In this document: positions 27,108-36,549 of the stretch, one piece after another
How the letters are laid out: the number at the start of each line of letters is the position of its first letter
Position numbering within the stretch: position 1 is the stretch's first letter
Assembly: GCA_903832005.1 (NCBI GenBank)
Contig: CAIKZO010000141.1
Span: 1 to 59,858 of the forward strand
DNA length: 59,858 bases
Reading direction: 5' to 3'
Source of the DNA: Enhydrobacter aerosaccus
GTDB lineage: Bacteria; Pseudomonadota; Alphaproteobacteria; Reyranellales; Reyranellaceae
Made by a program: the position numbers and the translations under genes
Notes under the pieces: generated by a model
Seen by the model: the letters and a program-made list of their open reading frames with translations, nothing else
Database searches by the model: none
Told to the model about the DNA's origin: nothing

Positions 27108-28510
27108 GCGCGCTCTGGACCTCCGACGAAGTGGCGAAGGCCGTGTCGCCGGTCGCGATGTCCGGCGCCTTTGAGGCAACCGGCGTCACCTTCGATAGCC
27201 GCGCCGTCGGCAAGGGCGATCTGTTCTTTGCCATGACGGGCGAGACCACGGACGGGCACGGCTTCGTGGCCGACGCTCTTGCGCGCGGCGCTGCGGCGGC
27301 GATCGTCTCGCGCGATGTGCCGGGCGCCTCGGGAAATCTCGTGAAGGTGGCTGACACGCAAAAGGCGCTGGTCGATCTCGGCCATGCCGGCCGCCGGCGC
27401 AGCGATGCGCGCGTGGCCAGCGTCACCGGCTCGGTCGGCAAGACCAGCACCAAGGATGCGTTGCGGGCGATGCTGTCGGCCCAGGCGCCGACATCGGCCA
27501 GCACCGCGAGCTTCAACAATCATGTCGGCGTGCCGATCAGCCTTGCGCGTCTGCCGCGCGAGGCGCGCTACGGCGTGTTCGAGATCGGCATGAATCATCC
27601 CGGCGAGATCGAGCCGCTGGCGCGCCAGGTCGAGGCGCATGTCGGCGTCATCACCAACGTGGGCTCTGCGCACATCGGCTACATGGGTTCGGAAGAAGCC
27701 ATCGCCGACGAGAAATCCTGCCTGTTTGCCGGCATGCGCGACGGCGCGGTCGCTGTGCTCAATCGCGACAGCCGGCACTATGCTCGGCTGGTTGAGCGGG
27801 CCAAGGGCTTTGGCGTTGGCCGGATCGTGGCCTTCGGCAAGGATGCGGCGGCCGACGCGCGGCTTGTCGCGTGCGACCTGCAGGATACCGGCAGTAACGT
27901 CGTTGCAATCTTGCACGGACGGCGCATCGAATATCGGCTCGGTGCCGCGGGCGAACATCAGGTTTTGAACAGTCTTGCGGCCCTCGCGGTGGTAGAGGCG
28001 CTTGGCGCGGACGTGCTAAAGGCCGCGTCAACGCTTGCGACTGTTCGGGCGACGCCCGGACGCGGGGCGCGTCGGCGGCTGAAATTCGGCGCCGGGACCC
28101 TTGAGCTGCTCGACGAGAGCTACAACGCAAATCCGGCGTCGATGGCGGCCATGCTCGCCGTTCTGGCGCGGATGGCGCCGGCGTCCGGCGGCCGCAAGAT
28201 ATTGGCGATGGGCGACATGCGCGAACTGGGCGAGGGCGCCGATGCGTTCCACGCCGGTCTCGCCGATGCCGTCGCGGCAAGTGGGGCGGTGCAGGTCTTC
28301 CTGTGCGGCCCGCACATGGAGGCGCTGTGGTCTCGTCTTGCGGCAACGCAGAAGGGCGCCTATCGCGCCGATTCGGCGGCGCTGGCGGGCGAGGTCGCGG
28401 CGGCGCTGAGGGCAGGAGACGTGGTCGCGGTGAAGGGTTCGCTCGGATCAAAAATGAAGAATGTCGTCGACGCCATCCTCGCGGCGAGCGGCGGCGAGGC
28501 GGAGCACTGA
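27104..28510 (+). CDS. murF: UDP-MurNAc-tripeptide:D-Ala-D-Ala ligase
   Basis: A 468-residue Mur ligase that attaches D-Ala-D-Ala to complete the pentapeptide precursor. The ATP loop reads TGSVGKTSTKD. FNNHVGVPISL, EIGMNHPGEI and LLDESYNANP are MurF-specific blocks. The early VTFDSRAVGKGDLFFAM matches the N-terminal domain of the family. It starts at the murE stop (ATGA) and ends three bases before mraY. Confidence 0.97.
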   Translation: MSALWTSDEVAKAVSPVAMSGAFEATGVTFDSRAVGKGDLFFAMTGETTDGHGFVADALARGAAAAIVSRDVPGASGNLVKVADTQKALVDLGHAGRRRSDARVASVTGSVGKTSTKDALRAMLSAQAPTSASTASFNNHVGVPISLARLPREARYGVFEIGMNHPGEIEPLARQVEAHVGVITNVGSAHIGYMGSEEAIADEKSCLFAGMRDGAVAVLNRDSRHYARLVERAKGFGVGRIVAFGKDAAADARLVACDLQDTGSNVVAILHGRRIEYRLGAAGEHQVLNSLAALAVVEALGADVLKAASTLATVRATPGRGARRRLKFGAGTLELLDESYNANPASMAAMLAVLARMAPASGGRKILAMGDMRELGEGADAFHAGLADAVAASGAVQVFLCGPHMEALWSRLAATQKGAYRADSAALAGEVAAALRAGDVVAVKGSLGSKMKNVVDAILAASGGEAEH

Positions 28511-28513
28511 CGC

Positions 28514-29605
28514 ATGATCTATAATTTCATCTATCCGTTGGCCGACGTCTTCTCGCCGTTCAACCTCTTCCGCTACCTGACCTTCCGTTCGATCGCGGCC
28601 TTCCTGACCGCGCTGATCATCAGCTTCCTGATCGGCGGGGGTCTGATCCGCTGGCTGCGCAGCAAGCAGAAGCAGGGCCAGCCGATCCGCGAGGACGGTC
28701 CGGTGAGCCACATCGTCAGCAAGAAGGGCACGCCGACCATGGGCGGGCTGCTGATCCTGATCGCGCTCTCGGTGGCCACGCTGCTGTGGGCCGATCTCAC
28801 CAACCGCTATGTCTGGATCGTGCTCGGCGTCACCGTGGCGTTCGGCGCCGTCGGCTTCTGGGACGACTTCCTCAAGGTGACCAAGCGCAATCCCAAGGGC
28901 GTCTCGGGCAAGGCGAAGTTCGGAATCTCGCTGATCGTCGCCGCGGTCGCGGCCTACTTCGCGGCACAAGGCTCGCCGACTCCGCTGCGCTACATGCTGG
29001 CTTTCCCGTTCCTCAAGGACGTGCTGCTGCCGATCGGCCTGGTCGGCTTCGTGTGCTTCTCCGCGCTGGTGATCGTCGGCACCTCCAACGCCGTCAACCT
29101 GACCGACGGGCTCGACGGCCTCGCCATCGGTCCGGTGATCATGGCGGCGATGGTGTTCGCGCTTTTGGCGTACCTCGTCGGCAACACGCGCTACACGACC
29201 TATCTCTTCCTGTGGCACGTCCCGCGCGCCGGTGAGCTGGCCGTGCTGCTGTCGGCGCTGGTCGGCGCCGGTCTCGGCTTCCTGTGGTTCAACGCACCGC
29301 CTGCCATGGTGTTCATGGGCGACACCGGATCGCTGGCGATCGGCGGCGCGCTCGGCGCCACTTCGGTCGTGATCAAGCACGAGTTCGTGCTGGCGATCGT
29401 GGGTGGCCTGTTCGTGCTCGAGACGGTGTCGGTGATCGTGCAGGTGCTGTCCTTCAAATGGACCGGCAAACGCATCTTCCGAATGGCGCCGCTGCACCAT
29501 CACTTCGAGCAGAAGGGATGGGCGGAGCCCACCATCGTCTTCCGCTTCTGGATCATCGCCGCCATCCTGTCGATGATCGGCCTCGCCACGCTGAAGCTCC
29601 GCTAA
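28514..29605 (+). CDS. mraY: Phospho-MurNAc-pentapeptide transferase
   Basis: A 363-residue ten-helix membrane enzyme that transfers phospho-MurNAc-pentapeptide to undecaprenyl phosphate to form lipid I. The catalytic aspartate motifs are clear: FWDDFLKV, NLTDGLDGLA, and FMGDTGSLA, with the HHHFEQKGW loop near the end. Length and topology match the family. It lies three bases after murF and four before murD, in the conserved cluster order. Confidence 0.98.
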   Translation: MIYNFIYPLADVFSPFNLFRYLTFRSIAAFLTALIISFLIGGGLIRWLRSKQKQGQPIREDGPVSHIVSKKGTPTMGGLLILIALSVATLLWADLTNRYVWIVLGVTVAFGAVGFWDDFLKVTKRNPKGVSGKAKFGISLIVAAVAAYFAAQGSPTPLRYMLAFPFLKDVLLPIGLVGFVCFSALVIVGTSNAVNLTDGLDGLAIGPVIMAAMVFALLAYLVGNTRYTTYLFLWHVPRAGELAVLLSALVGAGLGFLWFNAPPAMVFMGDTGSLAIGGALGATSVVIKHEFVLAIVGGLFVLETVSVIVQVLSFKWTGKRIFRMAPLHHHFEQKGWAEPTIVFRFWIIAAILSMIGLATLKLR

Positions 29606-29609
29606 AAGC

Positions 29610-31001
29610 ATGATCAATCTCTCCTTCCTCCGCGGATCGTCGTACATCGTGCTCGGCCTCGCGCGCTCGGGCCTCGCCGCGGTGCGGGCGCTCATGGCGG
29701 GCGGAGTGGAGTGCGCGGCCTGGGACGACAGTGCCGAGACGCGCAAGGCGGCGGCCGATGCCGGTATCAAGCTGGCCGAGCCCGACAAGATCGACTGGTC
29801 GAAGATCACCGCGCTGGTCATCAGCCCGGGCATCCCGAGCCACTTGCCGAAGCCGCACGCGATCGCGGCGGCGGCGCGCGCGGCCGGCAAGCCGATCATC
29901 TGCGACATCGAGCTGCTCGCCCGCGCCGAGCCCAAGGCGCGCTTCGTCGCGGTCACGGGCACCAACGGCAAGTCGACCACCACCGCGCTGATCGCGCACA
30001 TTCTGGAAAGTGCGGGATGGCCCTCCCAGGTCGGTGGCAACATTGGCCGCGGCGCGCTCGATCTCGAGCCGCTCGGACTGGGCGGCGTCTACGTGCTGGA
30101 GATGTCGTCCTATCAGCTCGAGCTGGTCGAGACCTTCCGCGCCAACGTGGCCGTCTGGCTCAACATCGCGCCCGACCATCTCGATCGCCATGGCGACATG
30201 GCGGGCTATGTCGCGGCCAAGCAGCATGTCTTCGACCGGCAGGTCACGCGCGACTGTGCCATCATCGGCATCGACGACAAATACTCGGTCGAGGTCTTCC
30301 GCTGGCTGAGCAAGCGTCGCCTGGCCGAAGACATCGCGCTGACGCCGTTGGCGCTGAAGCGGTCGATCGCAGGCGGCGTGATTTTTCAGGCCGGCCGCCT
30401 GGTCGATGCCGAAGGATATCGCGTCGACTTCGCCGATGTGCCGACCCTGCCGGGCGATCACAATGCGCAGAACGCGGCGGCGGCGTGGTCGGCCGTGCGC
30501 TGGATCGGCGTGCCGCGCGAGAAGGCGAAGGCCGGCCTGCGCAGCTATCCGGGTCTGCCGCATCGCCAGGAACAGGTCGCCGCGGTCGGTGACGTGATCT
30601 ACGTGAACGACAGCAAGGCGACCAATGCCGATGCCACCGCGCACGCTCTGTCGTCGTACGAGGACATTTACTGGATCCTGGGCGGCCAGGCGAAGGAGGG
30701 CGGCGTGACGGCGCTCGCTCCTTCCTTCGATCGCGTGCGCCACGCCTTCCTGATCGGCGAAGCCGCCGAGATGTTCGAAGGCCAGCTCACCGGCAAAGTC
30801 GCGAGCACGCGCTGCGGAGATCTCAAGTCGGCGCTCGATGCCGCGCATGCCATGTCCGAAGGCAAGGGGCCTGCGGTGGTGCTGCTGTCGCCGGCCTGCG
30901 CCTCGTGGGATCAGTGGAAGAGTTATGAGCATCGCGGCGATGCATTTCGCGAGATGGCGCGGGCGCTACCGGGCGCCAAGGTTTTGGGGAGGCCAGCGTG
31001 A
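29610..31001 (+). CDS. murD: UDP-MurNAc-L-alanine:D-glutamate ligase
   Basis: A 463-residue cytoplasmic Mur ligase that adds D-glutamate. The N-terminal Rossmann-like VLGLARSGLAAV, the ATP loop TGTNGKSTTT, and NIAPDHLDRH are typical, as is VNDSKATNADAT in the C-terminal half. The stop overlaps the GTG start of ftsW by four bases. Length is usual. Confidence 0.97.
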   Translation: MINLSFLRGSSYIVLGLARSGLAAVRALMAGGVECAAWDDSAETRKAAADAGIKLAEPDKIDWSKITALVISPGIPSHLPKPHAIAAAARAAGKPIICDIELLARAEPKARFVAVTGTNGKSTTTALIAHILESAGWPSQVGGNIGRGALDLEPLGLGGVYVLEMSSYQLELVETFRANVAVWLNIAPDHLDRHGDMAGYVAAKQHVFDRQVTRDCAIIGIDDKYSVEVFRWLSKRRLAEDIALTPLALKRSIAGGVIFQAGRLVDAEGYRVDFADVPTLPGDHNAQNAAAAWSAVRWIGVPREKAKAGLRSYPGLPHRQEQVAAVGDVIYVNDSKATNADATAHALSSYEDIYWILGGQAKEGGVTALAPSFDRVRHAFLIGEAAEMFEGQLTGKVASTRCGDLKSALDAAHAMSEGKGPAVVLLSPACASWDQWKSYEHRGDAFREMARALPGAKVLGRPA

Positions 31002-32125
31002 TCCAGGTTCCGCGCGACGACCGCAGTCTGATCGGCCAGTGGTGGTGGACCGTCGATCGCTGGGCGCTGGGTGCGGTGCTGGCGATCATGGCCTTTGGCG
31101 TGCTGCTGACGCTCGCGGCCTCGCCGCCGGCCGCCGAGCGCATCGGTGCCGACTCCTTCATGTTCGCCAAGCGCCAGTTTATCTTCCTGCCGCTGGCGTT
31201 GATGGTGACGCTCGCCATCTCGCTCGCCTCGCCGCGCCACGTGCGGCGCCTGGCGCTCCTCGTCTTCTGCGGCTCGGTCGTGCTGCTGGCGCTCACCTTC
31301 GTGATCGGCGTCGAGATCAAGGGCGCGCGCCGCTGGATTTCGGTGCCGGGCCTGTCGAGCGTGCAGCCGTCTGAATTCGTGAAGCCTAGCCTCGCCGTGA
31401 TCTCCGCTTGGTTGCTGGCGCAGAGCCGCGCCGAGCGTCGCGCACCGGGTTACTTCCTATCGACCTTGCTGGTTGGCGCGGTGCTGGCGCTGCTGCTGAT
31501 GCAGCCCGACCTCGGCATGAGCATCGTCGTGGCTTCGGTGTGGGCCGCGCAGCTCTTCGTCGTCGGCTTGCCGATGTGGGTCGCGGGCTTCGGTGTGATC
31601 GGCGGTGCGGGCAGCCTGGTCGGCGCCTACTTCGTCTTCAATCACGTGCGCAGCCGCTTCGATCGCTTCCTCGATCCCTCGTCGGGCGACAATTACCAGG
31701 TCAACACCGCGCTCGAGGCCTTCATGAACGGCTCGCTGTTCGGCCGCGGCCCGGGCGAGGGCACGGTGAAGGCGCAGCTGCCCGACGCGCACACCGACTT
31801 CATCATGGCGGTGTGCGGCGAGGAGTTCGGCCTGATCTGCTGTCTGCTGATCCTCTGCCTGTTCGCCTTCGTGACCCTGCGCACGCTGTCGCGTGCGTCG
31901 AAGGAGACCAGCCTGTTCATCACGCTCGCTGCCACCGGCCTTGGCGTGCAGTTCGGCCTGCAGGCGGCGATCAACATGGCCTCGACCATCCAGCTCATCC
32001 CGGCCAAGGGCATGACCTTGCCGTTCATCTCCTACGGCGGCTCGTCGGCGCTCGCGATGGCGATCTGCGTCGGCATGCTGCTGTCGCTGACGCGCGAACA
32101 CGCGGGCCTGAGGGAGGCCGTCTGA
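30998..32125 (+). CDS. ftsW: Septal peptidoglycan glycosyltransferase FtsW
   Basis: A 375-residue SEDS-family membrane protein that polymerises lipid II at the septum with FtsI. About ten helices are visible. Family blocks include GARRWI, the extracellular FDRFLDPSSGDNYQ, and the C-terminal STIQLIPAKGMTLPFISYGGSS. Start is GTG at 30998, overlapping the murD stop; GGGAGG lies about six bases upstream and is a strong ribosome site. It ends in a one-base overlap with murG. Confidence 0.97.
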   Translation: MIQVPRDDRSLIGQWWWTVDRWALGAVLAIMAFGVLLTLAASPPAAERIGADSFMFAKRQFIFLPLALMVTLAISLASPRHVRRLALLVFCGSVVLLALTFVIGVEIKGARRWISVPGLSSVQPSEFVKPSLAVISAWLLAQSRAERRAPGYFLSTLLVGAVLALLLMQPDLGMSIVVASVWAAQLFVVGLPMWVAGFGVIGGAGSLVGAYFVFNHVRSRFDRFLDPSSGDNYQVNTALEAFMNGSLFGRGPGEGTVKAQLPDAHTDFIMAVCGEEFGLICCLLILCLFAFVTLRTLSRASKETSLFITLAATGLGVQFGLQAAINMASTIQLIPAKGMTLPFISYGGSSALAMAICVGMLLSLTREHAGLREAV

Positions 32126-33252
32126 TGACTGGGCCGCGTCCCATCGTCCTCGCAACTGGCGGCACCGGTGGGCATGTGTTCCCGGCCGAAGCGCTGGCGG
32201 GCGAGCTCGAGGCGCGCGGCCTGCCGTTCACGTTGGTGACCGATGCACGCGGCAAGCAGTGGCAGGGCGCGTTGGCCCGTCAGCCCGTGCACTACATCAG
32301 ATCTGCCAGCCCGACGGGTTCGCTGCAGAAGAAGCTGCTTGCGGTCTTTTCGTTGGGCCTCGGTCTCGTCGATGCGTGGCGGACCCTCGGCCGCATCGCG
32401 CCGTCCGCGGTCGTCGGCTTCGGCGGTTACGCCTCGGTGCCGACGATGATGGCCGCCCGGCTGCGCCGACTGCCATCGATGTTGCACGAGCAGAATGCCG
32501 TGCTCGGCCGCGCCAATCGCCTCGTGGAAGGGCGCGCGGCGGCAGTGGCGACCTCGTTCGCGCATACGCGCTACATCGCCGACGGCGACCGCCGGGCGCG
32601 GCTGGTCGGCAATCCGGTGCGCGATGCGGTGCGGGCGCTGCGGAACGCGACCTATCGCGCGCCCGGTCCCGACCGCGTGATCGACATCCTCATTTTCGCC
32701 GGAAGCCAGGGCGCCGCGTCGTTCAGCCAGATCGTGCCCGAGGCGATCCTGTCGTTGTCGGCACCGTTGCGCGCGCGCCTGCGCCTGGTCCAGCAGTGCC
32801 GCGCCGAGGATCTCGAGCGCGTGCGCGGCGTCTACGATCGCGCCGGCATCGTGGCTGAGCTGGCGCCGTTCTTCGCCAACCTGCCGCAGCTCCTGGCGTC
32901 GGCTCATCTCGTGATCGGCCGCTCCGGCGCCTCGACGGTGGCCGAACTCGCGACCATCGGCCGGCCGTCGATCCTCGTTCCCTATCCCTACGCCGCGGAC
33001 GATCACCAGACCGCCAATGCCCGCGCCTACGAGGCGACGGGTGCGTGCCTCGTGATCCCGCATGCCGACTTCACGGTGGCGGCGCTGGCCGGTCACCTGA
33101 AGACGCTGTTCGAAACGCCGCAGCGGCTGGCCGACATGGCGTCCGCCGCGCACACCGCCGGCCGGCCTGACGCCGCCGCGCGGCTCGCTGACATGGTCGC
33201 CGATCTGGTCGCCGCACCCGTTCACGCTTCAGCCGCAGGAGTCGCCGCATGA
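32125..33252 (+). CDS. murG: Lipid II synthase (UDP-GlcNAc transferase MurG)
   Basis: A 375-residue GT28 glycosyltransferase at the inner face of the membrane. It adds GlcNAc to lipid I to form lipid II. ATGGTGGHVFPA is the N-terminal signature, with GFGGYASVP and LHEQNAVLGRANR after it. The donor-site block AHLVIGRSGASTVAEL and PYPYAADDHQTANA are clear. The ATG at 32125 shares its A with the ftsW stop (TGATG). A longer open frame upstream inside ftsW is not coding. It overlaps murC by four bases. Confidence 0.97.
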   Translation: MTGPRPIVLATGGTGGHVFPAEALAGELEARGLPFTLVTDARGKQWQGALARQPVHYIRSASPTGSLQKKLLAVFSLGLGLVDAWRTLGRIAPSAVVGFGGYASVPTMMAARLRRLPSMLHEQNAVLGRANRLVEGRAAAVATSFAHTRYIADGDRRARLVGNPVRDAVRALRNATYRAPGPDRVIDILIFAGSQGAASFSQIVPEAILSLSAPLRARLRLVQQCRAEDLERVRGVYDRAGIVAELAPFFANLPQLLASAHLVIGRSGASTVAELATIGRPSILVPYPYAADDHQTANARAYEATGACLVIPHADFTVAALAGHLKTLFETPQRLADMASAAHTAGRPDAAARLADMVADLVAAPVHASAAGVAA

Positions 33253-34712
33253 GGGCGCTACCGCTCGATATCGGTCTCATCCATTTCGTGGGCATCGGCG
33301 GCATTGGCATGTCCGGCATCGCCGAGGTGCTGCACAATCTTGGCTACAAGGTGCAGGGCAGCGACGTTGCCGACAGCGCCAACACCCGCCGCCTGGTCGA
33401 TCTCGGCCTCAAGGTGTCGATCGGCCATCGCGCCGACAATCTCGGCAGCGCCCAGGTCGTGGTCGTGTCGTCGGCGGTGAAGAAGGACAATCCCGAGGTG
33501 CTGGCCGCGCGCGCGCGTTTCGTGCCGGTGGTGCGCCGCGCCGAAATGCTGGGCGAGCTGATGCGCCTGCGCTGGGCGATCGCGGTCGGCGGCACGCATG
33601 GCAAGACCACGACCACGTCGCTGGTCGCGGCGATGCTCGATGCCGGGGGCCTCGACCCGACAGTGATCAACGGCGGCATCATCAATGCCTACGGCACCAA
33701 CGCCCGCATCGGCGAAGGCGACTGGATGGTGGTCGAGTCCGACGAGTCCGACGGCTCGTTCCTGCGCCTGCCGGCCACGATCGCGATCGTGACCAACGTC
33801 GATCCTGAGCATCTCGATCACTACGGCACGTTCGACGCGTTGCGCGATGCCTTCGTGCGCTTCGTCGAGAACATTCCGTTCTATGGCTTCGCCGTTCTCT
33901 GCGTCGATCACCCGGAAGTCCAGGCGCTGATCCCGAGGGTCGCCGACCGCCGGCTCGTGACCTACGGCACCGGCGTCAACGCCGACGTGCGCGCGATGAA
34001 CCTCAAGCTCGACCGCACCGGCGCCGACTTCGACGTGCTGATCCAGCACCGCGCCACCAACGTGTCGCGCACCATCGAGGGCGTTCGCCTGCCGATGTTC
34101 GGCCAGCACAACGTGCTGAACGCGCTGGCGGCCATCGCTGTCGCCCAGGAGATGGGCCTGCCCGACGAGACGATCCGTCATGCGCTGGCCTCGTTCGCGG
34201 GCGTGAAGCGGCGCTTTACCCGGACCGGCGAAGCGCACGGCATCACCGTGATCGACGATTACGGCCACCATCCCGTCGAGATCGCCGCCGTCCTGCGCGC
34301 GGCGCGCCAGGCCTACGGCGGCTCGGGCAAGGTGATCGCGGTCATGCAGCCGCATCGCTACTCGCGACTCGGCGCCTTGCGTGAAGAGTTCGCCACCTGC
34401 TTCGGTGACGCCGACACGGTCATCATCGCCGACGTCTATGCCGCCGGCGAGGCGCCGATCGAGGGCGTCAATCGCGACATGCTGGTGAACATGGTGCGCA
34501 AGTCGACCAACCGGGACGTGATGCCGCTCGAAGCGCCGGGCGATCTTCCCGGCTTGATCTGGCAGATCGCGCGGCCGGGCGATGTGGTGGTCTGTCTCGG
34601 CGCGGGCAACATCACCGCCTGGGCACATGCGCTGCCGGGACAGATCCAGCAGCTCGCGGCCGAGCAGGGCGGGCCGCGCTCGATCGCCAACGACTCCGGC
34701 TCCGCCGCATGA
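33249..34712 (+). CDS. murC: UDP-N-acetylmuramate:L-alanine ligase
   Basis: A 487-residue Mur ligase that adds the first amino acid of the stem peptide. The nucleotide-binding GIGGIGMSGIAEVL at the N-terminus is specific to MurC. The ATP loop is GTHGKTTTTS, with ESDESDGSFL and IDDYGHHPVEI farther on. Coupled to murG and murB by four-base overlaps. Length is normal. Confidence 0.98.
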   Translation: MRALPLDIGLIHFVGIGGIGMSGIAEVLHNLGYKVQGSDVADSANTRRLVDLGLKVSIGHRADNLGSAQVVVVSSAVKKDNPEVLAARARFVPVVRRAEMLGELMRLRWAIAVGGTHGKTTTTSLVAAMLDAGGLDPTVINGGIINAYGTNARIGEGDWMVVESDESDGSFLRLPATIAIVTNVDPEHLDHYGTFDALRDAFVRFVENIPFYGFAVLCVDHPEVQALIPRVADRRLVTYGTGVNADVRAMNLKLDRTGADFDVLIQHRATNVSRTIEGVRLPMFGQHNVLNALAAIAVAQEMGLPDETIRHALASFAGVKRRFTRTGEAHGITVIDDYGHHPVEIAAVLRAARQAYGGSGKVIAVMQPHRYSRLGALREEFATCFGDADTVIIADVYAAGEAPIEGVNRDMLVNMVRKSTNRDVMPLEAPGDLPGLIWQIARPGDVVVCLGAGNITAWAHALPGQIQQLAAEQGGPRSIANDSGSAA

Positions 34713-35623
34713 TGACTGCCGCCGTCACCTCGCACCTGATCGACCGGTTGCCCAAGCCGCGCGGCCGCCTGACGGTTGACGCGCCGCTCGGCCCGCAGAC
34801 CTGGTTCCGGGCGGGCGGCAACGCGGAGGTACTGTTCCGGCCGGCCGACACCGAGGACCTCGCGTCGTTCCTGGCGGCGCTGCCGCTCGACGTGCCGGTG
34901 ACGGTGCTGGGCGTCGGCTCGAACGTGCTGGTGCGCGACGGTGGCCTCAAGGGCGTCGTGATCCGCCTGATGCGCGGCTTCACCGGGATCGTCGTCGAAG
35001 GCAACGAAGTGATCGCCGGTGCCGGCGCGCCCGACCTCAACGTGGCACTGACGGCGCGCGACCATGCGCTGGCCGGCCTTGAGTTCTTGAGCGGCATTCC
35101 TGGCACGATCGGCGGCGCCTTTCCGACCAACGCCGGTGCCTACGGCGGTGACCTTGCCAGCGTGCTGATCTCTGCCGAGGCCGTCGATCGTGCGGGCAAG
35201 GTCCGCACCGTCACGCCGGCCGATCTTGGGCTGAGCTATCGTCACAGCAGCGCGCCCGCCGACTGGATCTTCACGTCGGCGCGCCTCAAGGCGGCGCCGG
35301 GAGATCAACTCGCCATCGCGCGGCGTATCGCCGAGATCGACTCCGCGCGGGCTGAGTCCCAGCCGCGCAGCCGGACGGGCGGCTCGACCTTCGCCAATCC
35401 GCCCAACCTCAAGGCCTGGGAGCTGATCGATCGTGCGGGCTGCCGTGGCCTCACGGTCGGCGCGGCGCAGGTTTCGGACAAGCATGCGAACTTCCTGATC
35501 AATCTCGGCGACGCGACGGCGGCCGACATCGAAGGGTTGGGCGAGGAAGTGCGTCGCCGCGTGTTCGAGCAGAGCGGCGTTCTCCTGCAGTGGGAAATCC
35601 GCCGGATCGGAGAAGCGAAATGA
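34709..35623 (+). CDS. murB: UDP-N-acetylenolpyruvoylglucosamine reductase
   Basis: A 304-residue FAD and NADPH enzyme that makes UDP-MurNAc. The FAD-binding domain shows GPQTWFRAGG, VLGVGSNVLVRD and the GIPGTIGGAFPTNAGAYG loop. The catalytic serine region reads RTGGSTFANPP, as in type II MurB, which lacks the extra Tyr loop of type I enzymes. It overlaps murC and ddl by four bases each. Confidence 0.97.
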   Translation: MMTAAVTSHLIDRLPKPRGRLTVDAPLGPQTWFRAGGNAEVLFRPADTEDLASFLAALPLDVPVTVLGVGSNVLVRDGGLKGVVIRLMRGFTGIVVEGNEVIAGAGAPDLNVALTARDHALAGLEFLSGIPGTIGGAFPTNAGAYGGDLASVLISAEAVDRAGKVRTVTPADLGLSYRHSSAPADWIFTSARLKAAPGDQLAIARRIAEIDSARAESQPRSRTGGSTFANPPNLKAWELIDRAGCRGLTVGAAQVSDKHANFLINLGDATAADIEGLGEEVRRRVFEQSGVLLQWEIRRIGEAK

Positions 35624-36549
35624 GCACGGTCGCGGTCCTGATGGGCGGCTGGTCGCCCGAGCGCGAGGTGTCGCTGGTGAGTGGTAAGGCCTGCGCCGAG
35701 GGACTGCGCGAAGGCGGCCACACGGTGCTCGAATACGACGTGCAGCGCGACCTGCGCGCCCTGGTCGAGTTTCTGCGACCGGCGGCCGGCGGCGGCCCGG
35801 ACGTCGTGTTCAACGCCATGCACGGCAAGTACGGCGAGGATGGCTGCATCCAGGGCGTGCTCGAGATCCTGAAGGTGCCCTACACGCATTCCGGCGTGCT
35901 GGCCTCGGCGATCGCCATGGACAAGCCGATGTCGCGCCACGTCTTCACCTCGATCGGACTGCGCGTCGCCGAAGGCCGCGTGGTCGAGCGGCAGTCGCTG
36001 GCCGCGGGCGATCCGATGCCGCGTCCCTACGTGGTGAAGCCGATCGACCAGGGCTCGAGCGTCGGCGTCCATATCGTGCGCGAGGGCGACAATCTCGCCG
36101 CGGTAGAAGCCGCCGAAGCCGCGTTCGGTGAGAAGGTGCTGATCGAGAAGTTCGTGCCCGGCCGCGAACTCACCGTCGCGGTGATGGGTGACAAGGCCGT
36201 GGCCGTCACCGAGCTCCGTCCGCGCACGCGCTTCTATGACTACGAAGCCAAGTACACCGACGGCGTCACCGAGCATCTCGTTCCCGCGCCGGTGCCGGCC
36301 GATGTCTACGAGACGGCCAAACAGTGGGCGCTGATGGCGCACCAGGCGCTGGGCTGCAACGGCTTGAGCCGCGCCGACTTCCGCTGGAACGACCAGAAGG
36401 AAGGCACGTCCGGCCTGGTCATCCTCGAACTCAACACGCAGCCGGGCATGACGCCGCTGTCGCTGGCGCCCGAGCAGGCCAAATGGGCCGGCATCTCGTG
36501 GCCTGCGCTGATGTCCTGGATGGTCGAGCACGCGAGGCATCCGTCATGA
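35620..36549 (+). CDS. ddl: D-alanine:D-alanine ligase
   Basis: A 309-residue ATP-grasp enzyme that makes the D-Ala-D-Ala used by MurF. VAVLMGGWSPEREVSL is the N-terminal signature. FNAMHGKYGEDGCIQG, VVKPIDQGSSVGV and ELNTQPGMTPLSL form the ATP and metal sites. The start at 35620 overlaps the murB stop (ATGA) and is preferred over an upstream in-frame start at 35590. It overlaps ftsQ by four bases. Confidence 0.97.
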   Translation: MSTVAVLMGGWSPEREVSLVSGKACAEGLREGGHTVLEYDVQRDLRALVEFLRPAAGGGPDVVFNAMHGKYGEDGCIQGVLEILKVPYTHSGVLASAIAMDKPMSRHVFTSIGLRVAEGRVVERQSLAAGDPMPRPYVVKPIDQGSSVGVHIVREGDNLAAVEAAEAAFGEKVLIEKFVPGRELTVAVMGDKAVAVTELRPRTRFYDYEAKYTDGVTEHLVPAPVPADVYETAKQWALMAHQALGCNGLSRADFRWNDQKEGTSGLVILELNTQPGMTPLSLAPEQAKWAGISWPALMSWMVEHARHPS